From the NCBI GenBank assembly GCA_945881865.1, contig CAMCVK010000005.1, forward strand, positions 62,001 through 126,000: 64,000 nucleotides of DNA, read 5' to 3'. A program made the position numbers and the translations under genes. Of the stretch, positions 58,422 to 64,000 are shown piece after piece (position 1 is the stretch's first letter; each line of letters begins with the position of its first letter). Under the pieces are notes generated by a model. It made no database searches. It had not been told where the DNA came from and saw nothing but the letters and a program-made list of their open reading frames with translations. The stretch comes from Fimbriimonas ginsengisoli Gsoil 348 (GTDB lineage: Bacteria; Armatimonadota; Fimbriimonadia; Fimbriimonadales; Fimbriimonadaceae).

Positions 58422-61082
58422 TCAATCTTCGGTAAGCGACCAGTCATCCGCGAACACGGTTCCAGTTCGGCCCGAAGTTTCCTCAATCGAGAGCAGCACA
58501 TCGCGCAGATTCGCCGGCACGGTGAACCGAACGGTGTACAGCTTGTAGGCATTGCCAGAAATAGTTGCGGGGATCGAGTCCTCGGTGCCGTCGGGTCGGC
58601 GGAAGCGCACAAGAATCCGTGCGGTCGTTAGGTCCGACTTTGCGTACACCTTCAGCGTGTAGGCAGCCCCCGGCTTCAGGTTCTCAAAGGGCTGATAGAC
58701 CGAGTTCCATTGGCCAAGGAAGCGCATCGCGTACGTGCCGGATCGCGGCGTTTCGGTGGTGACCTCCATTGTAGTTCCACCGCCGAGCCAACCCGCGAGG
58801 TTGCCCGTCTCGTAGCCCGGATTCCGCATGAGGTTCGGCGTAACCGCGTAGATCACGACCTGGTTCGACATGGTGGTCTCGACGCCGTTTCGAACTGCCG
58901 TAACGCGATAGTAATACCGCTGACCATTCACCACTTCTTGGTCTACAAAGCGTGGGAACCGAAGACCGGTCTTAAACGGGGTTGCACCGGCGGCAATGGT
59001 CGTCGCGCTTCGATAAACGTTGTAGGAGTCCGGATCGATTGCGTAGGGCGGATCCCAGCGAAGTTCGATCCGGCGCGTCGAAGGCGCGGTGGCCGCAAGG
59101 TTGCTTGGCATCGACGTCATGACGCTTGCCGCCGTCTTGAATTCGAAGCCTTGGATCGCGTAGGCGCGTCGGGAGTTAACTTCGATGCCGAGGAAGTTCT
59201 GCCCTTTGTTGAGCTTAACAAAAGCCCAGTCCGAAGGCTCAAACGCATCGACCGCGGTCGGCTTGAAGCGGAATCGCTTCGCAGAAAGGCCGTTGATTGA
59301 GGTCAACAGCTCTGCGTTCCGGCCCCCGCCGGTATAGATCACACGGAATGCATACGTCCCGGCAGCAGGAGCCCGGAAGATGTATTCGAATCGATTCCCA
59401 ACTTCGAGATACCTAAGGAACGGGTTATCGGTGGCATAGCTCGCCGGCGCACCGGCCCGCCGTCGAGCGTCCAGGGTTCCGGGGATCATTTGCCCAAGGG
59501 TCGGCGTTGGCTTGGCAACCGCCAGGGTGTTGTCCATCGCCAGGATCTTCGGCGCGGTTTGGTTCCGCATGTCGTTGGTGAGGCCCCATGTGCCGTACTG
59601 TGTGTCGTAGTTGGTTGCGCCGATCACGAACCACAGGAAGAGGTCGCCGCCCATCTGGTACCAGTTCCTCAGGTACCGCTCGTTGATCGCTTGGAAGGCA
59701 GGATCCAGCGACGCGGCTTTCTTCGCGGCGATGTTGTTTGGCCCAAAGGTGTCAGGTCCTCCTTCGTAGCTAATGAACTTCAGGCCAAGCGAACCGGTTA
59801 GCCCGCGCAGCTCCTCCATCACCCGTGCCCCCCAACTGAACTCCGTACCCCACTCGTCAACACTCCCCGCGAGAGCGGTCAAAACTTCGTCTTTGGTGAG
59901 GTCGGTTCGAGTGTCCGCGTTCCCCATATTGAAGTAAGGTGCACCGGCAACTGCGTAGAAGTAATCTCTTGCCTCGTAGCCCTTGCTGTCCATCCATTCC
60001 ATTCCCATCCGGAACAGAGATGGGTTCACAACCTGCGTTCCGTAAACGATCCGGACTCGGTTGTTCATTGCATCCTCGCCGTAAACGCTGGCGAAGATTC
60101 GGTTGATTTGGTAGAGGCGCTTTGCCATTCGGCGGAAGGCAAACGTGTAGCGGTTCACATAGTTGCCGTTGGCATCCTTATCCAACTCACCCGGAAAGGC
60201 CAAATCAGAGTTCCCGGCATCAACTTCGTCAATCGCGAGCTGAAGGTTCTGGTGGAACTGCAGGAAGCTACCGTTCCAAATCTCGTTGCTGTATTCAACG
60301 TAAAGCTTTCGGCTCGAACTCAGCCTTACCTTTGCCAGCTCGGCGAGGCGGCGGACGTAATCGTCATCGGCCAGTAGCGGAACGTTGATCCAAGCATCGC
60401 GACCGAGTTCTTGGCAGAGTTGGAAGCAGTGCTCCCAGGGCACACCCGTTCGAGTGGCCACGCTTGGCCAGGTCGGAGGCGTTCGGTCGGCCCATTTCTC
60501 CACCAACGTGAAGTTCGTCTCGGTGAAGTCCATGAACCGGATCACGTTGAACCGCTTGGCGTGATTCTTGTATTGATCGGTAAAAAGTTGCGTCGTGTCT
60601 GCGGGGTAGCCAGGCCGAATGAGCCGGATGTTCTTGACGCCATTGGTGGTGTTTCGGAACCGAAGCACGAAGTATCCGTCTTGGGCGTCATTCGGATAGG
60701 CAAAGTCGATGTCGGCGGTGGTCGTGTCCGTCGCCGCGTTGTAGACCCGATTGCGAACCACGCCGCCGATCGACCACCAGGTGTCGACGTCAGCTTGGCC
60801 CTTAAAAGTCAGTTTGTAGACGCCGTTGTATTGGCCACCGTCGTTTCCAACCGTGAGAACGATGGTCCAGGCATCCTCTAGCGGCCAGCCATTTGCGTCG
60901 AGCCGCGCCGGCTCGTTTACTTCGGTGCGAATGAAGCCTCGGCTGTGCTTCACCATGTCTACGTAGACATTGCTTCTCGACCAGTCTCGGACGCCTTCTG
61001 CCCCTCCGCCAAGATCTTTGTTAAGTTGCGCCGGACACAAAAAGGCGCAAAAAGCGAGAAGAAGCACCGCAAGGAATCTCAC
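58422..61082 (-). CDS. Secreted multi-domain glycoside-hydrolase-like protein
   Basis: 886 residues. A signal peptide (about 1-18) precedes a beta domain and a TIM-barrel-like region (about 170-510). The segment LYVEYSNEIWNGSF holds an acid/base-type Glu in NE, and KFISYEGGPDTF could supply the nucleophile Glu, as in clan GH-A enzymes. A carbohydrate-binding/PA14-like domain (about 545-645), a fibronectin III domain (about 660-750, RIELRWDPP...YYYRVTAVRNG) and a CBM4/9-like domain (about 760-886, NPGYETGNLAGWLGGG) follow. Start GTG 61082 has TATCCT 7 bases upstream. The substrate is unknown; plant or bacterial beta-glycans are likely. Confidence 0.78.
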   Translation of the reverse strand: MRFLAVLLLAFCAFLCPAQLNKDLGGGAEGVRDWSRSNVYVDMVKHSRGFIRTEVNEPARLDANGWPLEDAWTIVLTVGNDGGQYNGVYKLTFKGQADVDTWWSIGGVVRNRVYNAATDTTTADIDFAYPNDAQDGYFVLRFRNTTNGVKNIRLIRPGYPADTTQLFTDQYKNHAKRFNVIRFMDFTETNFTLVEKWADRTPPTWPSVATRTGVPWEHCFQLCQELGRDAWINVPLLADDDYVRRLAELAKVRLSSSRKLYVEYSNEIWNGSFLQFHQNLQLAIDEVDAGNSDLAFPGELDKDANGNYVNRYTFAFRRMAKRLYQINRIFASVYGEDAMNNRVRIVYGTQVVNPSLFRMGMEWMDSKGYEARDYFYAVAGAPYFNMGNADTRTDLTKDEVLTALAGSVDEWGTEFSWGARVMEELRGLTGSLGLKFISYEGGPDTFGPNNIAAKKAASLDPAFQAINERYLRNWYQMGGDLFLWFVIGATNYDTQYGTWGLTNDMRNQTAPKILAMDNTLAVAKPTPTLGQMIPGTLDARRRAGAPASYATDNPFLRYLEVGNRFEYIFRAPAAGTYAFRVIYTGGGRNAELLTSINGLSAKRFRFKPTAVDAFEPSDWAFVKLNKGQNFLGIEVNSRRAYAIQGFEFKTAASVMTSMPSNLAATAPSTRRIELRWDPPYAIDPDSYNVYRSATTIAAGATPFKTGLRFPRFVDQEVVNGQRYYYRVTAVRNGVETTMSNQVVIYAVTPNLMRNPGYETGNLAGWLGGGTTMEVTTETPRSGTYAMRFLGQWNSVYQPFENLKPGAAYTLKVYAKSDLTTARILVRFRRPDGTEDSIPATISGNAYKLYTVRFTVPANLRDVLLSIEETSGRTGTVFADDWSLTED

Positions 61083-61089
61083 GGAGACT

Positions 61090-61095
61090 AGGATA
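61090..61095 (-). promoter_or_regulatory. Putative -10 element (TATCCT)
   Basis: TATCCT on the minus strand ends 7 bases before GTG 61082, with no Shine-Dalgarno sequence. It fits a leaderless mRNA for the secreted hydrolase. Confidence 0.4.
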
Positions 61096-61134
61096 ACGCG
61101 TTAACACATATTGTTCCCGCGCAAAAACAAAAAA

Positions 61135-61159
61135 GCCCCGGAATTTTTGATTCCGGGGC
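61135..61159 (-). terminator. Rho-independent terminator of clpC
   Basis: GCCCCGGAAT (61135-61144) pairs perfectly with ATTCCGGGGC (61150-61159) around a 5-base loop. On the minus strand a run of six T and then further T-rich sequence follows. It lies 8 bases after the clpC stop. Confidence 0.92.
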
Positions 61160-61167
61160 GGACTGGC

Positions 61168-63669
61168 TTAGTTGTTGACCAGTTCTTTTTCGGGTTCGCT
61201 GCCCTCTTCTGGCTCAATCCGCCGGAAGATGACCGTATCGCTGCCCGGTTCGGCAAGCTCGGCGATGATGGTGTCGCCGGCGGTGAACCGACCAATCAGC
61301 ATCTCCTCGCTTAGCGGATCCTCAACGTACCGTTGCACCGCGCGGCGAAGCGGTCGCGCTCCGAGGTTCGGGTCGTAACCCTTATCCACGAGCACGTTCT
61401 TGAGCTCTTCGCTCAACTGGATCGTGATTCCGAGCGCCGCTGCCTGCTGGTTCACACGAACCAAGTACAGATCGGCGATCTGTAGAATCTCCGGTCGCGA
61501 AAGGTGCTGGAACACGATGACTTCATCGACTCGGTTCAAGAACTCGGGGCGGAACAGCTTTCGCATGTCCTCCAGCATCTTGCTCTTCATCGACTCGTAC
61601 ACCTTCGGATCGTTGTAATCCTGTCGGGTGTCGCGGAAGCCAAGTCCTTGCTCCAACTCGATCGGCTTCACGCCGACGTTCGAAGTCATGATGACGATCG
61701 TGTTGCGGAAGTCAACCGTGCGACCTTGGCTGTCGGTCAGCTGTCCGTCTTCCATCACCTGCAACAGGATGTTGAAGACTTCCGGGTGCGCCTTTTCGAT
61801 TTCGTCGAACAGAACCACGCAGTACGGATTTCGCCGAACCTGCTCGGTGAGTTGCCCGCCTTCGTCGTAGCCCACATATCCCGGAGGGGCACCGGTGAGT
61901 CGGCTGACCGCAAACCGCTCCATGTATTCGGACATATCGATCCGAACCATGTTGCTTTCCTTTTCGTACAGGTAGCCGGCCAAAGTTTTGGCAAGCTCCG
62001 TCTTTCCGACTCCGGTTGGACCAAGGAAGATGAACGACGCGATCGGTCGCTTCGGATCTTTGAGACCCGAGCGAGAGCGGCGAATGGCGCGAGCAACCGC
62101 TGTGACGGCCGTGTTTTGCCCAATGATGCGCTCGTGCAGGTCGGCTTCCATGCGAAGCAGCTTCTGGCTTTCGGCCTCCACCAGCTTCGTCACCGGAATT
62201 CCGGTCCAGCTCTGAACGATGCTGGCGATTTCGGCCTCGCCCACGACGGGCTCCGGCTTCTCCAGCATGCTCCACTCTTCCTCGCGGGATAAGATGCTCG
62301 CTTCGAGCGCCTCGATTTCGCTTCGCAAACGATTCAGGAGTTCTTCGTCCTGTTCTCGCTTGGCGAGATGCTCCAAGTTCGTGCGTAGCTTCGTCAGTCG
62401 CTGTCGCTCTTGGCGAACCTCGAGCGGCGGCAAGCTCTGCTGCAACCGAACCCGGCTGGCGGCTTCGTCGATCAGGTCGATGGCCTTGTCCGGCAACGTT
62501 CGGTCCGAGATGTAGCGCTGGCTGAGCGTGACGGAAGCTAGGATCGCCTCGTCGGTGATTTCCACCTGGTGGTGGGCCTCATATCGCTCGCGGAGACCCT
62601 TTAGGATCTCGATGGCCTCTTCCTCGCTCGGCTCCTTCACCTTAACGGATTGGAATCGTCGCTCAAGGGCGGCGTCGCGCTCGATGTACTTTCGGAACTC
62701 GTCCTGGGTCGTCGCGCCGATGCACTGGAGTTCGCCACGCGCAAGCGCGGGCTTCATGATGTTGCTGGCGTCGATCGCGCCTTCGGCGGCTCCGGCACCA
62801 ACAAGGGTGTGAAGCTCATCAATGAAAAGGATGACCTGGCCGTCGGCCTTGCGGACCTCCTCCATCACCTTCTTCATTCGCTCTTCGAACTCGCCGCGGT
62901 ACTTCGTTCCGGCCACGAGTCCGGCAAGGTCCAACGCGACGATTCGCTTGTTGGCCAGCAGGTCCGGAATGTCTCCGCTGACGATGCGAAGGGCTAGGCC
63001 CTCGGCGATGGCGGTTTTGCCAACGCCCGGCTCGCCGATGAGGCACGGGTTGTTCTTCGTGCGGCGGCAGAGAATCTGCATCACGCGCTCGATTTCGTTG
63101 TGCCGACCGACGACCGGGTCTAGCTTGCCGTCGCGGGCTAGCTCCGTCAGGTCGCGGCCGAACTCATCCAGCGTTTGGGTTTTTGCCGACGACGGATTTG
63201 CCGCGCGGCTACCTCCGCCAGATTTCGTTTGGGTTTCGTTGTCCTGAAGGGTCATGACCTCTCGGCGCGCTTTCTCAAGCTCGACGCCAAGTTTTGCCAA
63301 GACACGGCCGGCGAGGCCGTCTCCTTCACGGATCAGCCCAAGCAAAAGATGCTCGGTGCCGATGTAATTGTTGTTGAGGTTTCGAGCCTCGTCGTATGCC
63401 AGGTCGATCACGCGTTTCGCGCGCGGCGTCAGGGTCATGTCCTGATTCGGCCGTGCGTCTCCTCGGGGAAGCTGCTTTTCAACCTCCGCTCGGATTCGGT
63501 TGAGGCTGACGCCTAACTTTTCGAGAACGCGCGCGGCGACGCTGTCGGACTCTCGCACCAAGCCGAGGAGAAGGTGTTCCGTGCTAACGTAACCCTCCCC
63601 GAACTTTTGTGCTTCTTCTTGCGCATAGAAAACGACTTTTCTAGCGCGCTCTGTAAAGCGTTGCCACAT
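61168..63669 (-). CDS. clpC: ATP-dependent Clp protease ATP-binding subunit ClpC
   Basis: 833 residues. Two Clp-N repeats (about 1-145, [10 protein letters not shown] and [10 protein letters not shown]), AAA-1 with [13 protein letters not shown] near residue 210, a coiled-coil middle region ([34 protein letters not shown]) and AAA-2 with [13 protein letters not shown] near residue 550 identify a ClpC. It unfolds proteins for ClpP. The C-terminus is acidic. AGGTGA lies about 10 bases before ATG 63669. The usual partners mcsA/mcsB/ctsR are not beside it. Confidence 0.95.
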   Translation of the reverse strand: MWQRFTERARKVVFYAQEEAQKFGEGYVSTEHLLLGLVRESDSVAARVLEKLGVSLNRIRAEVEKQLPRGDARPNQDMTLTPRAKRVIDLAYDEARNLNNNYIGTEHLLLGLIREGDGLAGRVLAKLGVELEKARREVMTLQDNETQTKSGGGSRAANPSSAKTQTLDEFGRDLTELARDGKLDPVVGRHNEIERVMQILCRRTKNNPCLIGEPGVGKTAIAEGLALRIVSGDIPDLLANKRIVALDLAGLVAGTKYRGEFEERMKKVMEEVRKADGQVILFIDELHTLVGAGAAEGAIDASNIMKPALARGELQCIGATTQDEFRKYIERDAALERRFQSVKVKEPSEEEAIEILKGLRERYEAHHQVEITDEAILASVTLSQRYISDRTLPDKAIDLIDEAASRVRLQQSLPPLEVRQERQRLTKLRTNLEHLAKREQDEELLNRLRSEIEALEASILSREEEWSMLEKPEPVVGEAEIASIVQSWTGIPVTKLVEAESQKLLRMEADLHERIIGQNTAVTAVARAIRRSRSGLKDPKRPIASFIFLGPTGVGKTELAKTLAGYLYEKESNMVRIDMSEYMERFAVSRLTGAPPGYVGYDEGGQLTEQVRRNPYCVVLFDEIEKAHPEVFNILLQVMEDGQLTDSQGRTVDFRNTIVIMTSNVGVKPIELEQGLGFRDTRQDYNDPKVYESMKSKMLEDMRKLFRPEFLNRVDEVIVFQHLSRPEILQIADLYLVRVNQQAAALGITIQLSEELKNVLVDKGYDPNLGARPLRRAVQRYVEDPLSEEMLIGRFTAGDTIIAELAEPGSDTVIFRRIEPEEGSEPEKELVNN

Positions 63670-63885
63670 GTTTTTCTAGTCACCTACCTTCTGGTGCTCG
63701 CGCACCGGATTCTGATTACACATACGCGAAAATCGCGTTCCTCATTTGAAAAGACCCATTCGCCGAAGCCAAGCGAGCAAGATCTCCAATGTTTCTACTC
63801 TGCACAGGTTACGACGAAAGAGCTACCTTTCACGGTTCGGTCTTTGCCCGCAAGGGTACCACGGCATCCGAGCGTGTCCATGTGA

Positions 63886-63926
63886 CGGATTTGATGAAAA
63901 ACCGTTCCGTCAATCCATCAAATCTG
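63886..63926. repeat. Inverted repeat with alternative pairing
   Basis: CGGATTTGATG (63886-63896) pairs with CATCAAATCTG (63916-63926) with one G-T pair, around a 19-base loop. Overlapping it, TGACGGA (63883-63889) can pair instead with TCCGTCA (63906-63912). The two folds exclude each other. No T-tract follows. Confidence 0.5.
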
Positions 63927-63968
63927 AGGCAAACGCGTCCGGGTCCCGCCTTTGACGAGGCGCTCCGC

Positions 63969-63974
63969 TAAAAT
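63969..63974 (+). promoter_or_regulatory. Putative -10 element (TAAAAT)
   Basis: TAAAAT ends 5 bases before ATG 63980. TTGACG lies 11 bases upstream of it, too close for a standard -35. Confidence 0.4.
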
Positions 63975-63979
63975 GAAGC

Positions 63980-64000
63980 ATGCAAAGCGCGGTGAAGGTC
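63980..64000 (+). CDS. Start of a gene leaving the window
   Basis: ATG 63980 is followed by six more sense codons (MQSAVKV) up to the window edge. TAAAAT sits 5 bases upstream, as in other leaderless-looking genes of this window. ATG 63973 in another frame is an alternative. Nothing can be said about the product. Confidence 0.35.

Larger units (their letters stand above)
63670..63979. other. Divergent intergenic region upstream of clpC
   Basis: 310 bases without a credible gene. It contains the palindrome CGCGAAAATCGCG (63725-63737), 56 bases before the clpC start, a possible operator. Further on is a long hairpin (63886-63926). No CIRCE or CtsR-type box was recognised. At its right end lies TAAAAT, before the next gene. 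Confidence 0.5.

Noticed and set aside
63746-63971. Short plus-strand ORFs of 60-69 codons
   Set aside because: No RBS, shadow-like composition, and they overlap each other in the clpC upstream region.

Overview
The window reads as chromosomal DNA of a GC-rich, diderm, free-living bacterium, most probably a member of the Armatimonadota (Fimbriimonas-like). That assignment is inference. It rests on two pseudopilins with an almost identical N-terminal [28 protein letters not shown]-type segment, two outer-membrane beta-barrels ending in Phe, a secreted Tricorn-like protease, LytR-CpsA-Psr and TrmFO homologues, and many genes that look leaderless. No IS element, prophage, CRISPR array or plasmid function was seen; gene density and base usage look even throughout.

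Layout. 1-178: start of a membrane protein that leaves the window, then tRNA-Arg(GCG) and lhgO. 1.6-20.3 kb: a surface-polysaccharide locus. It holds a membrane-anchored SDR, a DegT aminotransferase, a NeuD-type acetyltransferase, two other hexapeptide acetyltransferases, two GT4 glycosyltransferases, a PIG-L deacetylase, a heparinase II/III-like lyase, a bi-domain oxidoreductase, an acyltransferase-3, a WecC-type UDP-ManNAc dehydrogenase and a very long Wza/SLBB export protein with about eleven SLBB-like units. Wzx, Wzy, Wzc and the initiating phosphosugar transferase are not here. 20.4-23.6 kb: a beta-propeller protein, cysE-cysK and a TPR protein. 23.7-31.1 kb: Tricorn-like S41 protease, a small Zn-ribbon ORF, a membrane protein, hisF, two small membrane-anchored proteins and a CNNM/CorC-type protein.

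31.1-38.5 kb: the dnaX-ybaB-recR operon on the minus strand, then a Rossmann protein, trmFO, an LCP-family ligase and a pilin-like protein. 38.5-45.1 kb: a DUF4380-like protein, a 1186-aa outer-membrane barrel, an ECF-type sigma factor, a pseudopilin and a tiny lipoprotein. 45.1-53.6 kb: a class A beta-lactamase-fold hydrolase, two small ORFs around an RBS-sequestering hairpin, an MTAP/PNP phosphorylase, a divergent DprA, tRNA-Ser(GGA), mutY, a J-domain-like protein, a second barrel, hisS and guaB. 53.7-64 kb: hybrid histidine kinase and aldo-keto reductase, a small lipoprotein, a second pseudopilin, a secreted multi-domain glycoside-hydrolase-like protein, clpC, and the first codons of another gene.

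The genes of the left third probably build, trim, acylate and export one acidic amino-sugar polysaccharide. The rest is mostly housekeeping mixed with secreted and envelope proteins. The main points for a second look are the SLBB expansion, the recurrent TAnnnT element 5-10 bases before start codons (leaderless translation), the SD-sequestering hairpin near 46.26 kb, six convergent pairs with overlapping 3' ends, and loss of the DnaX zinc-finger cysteines.
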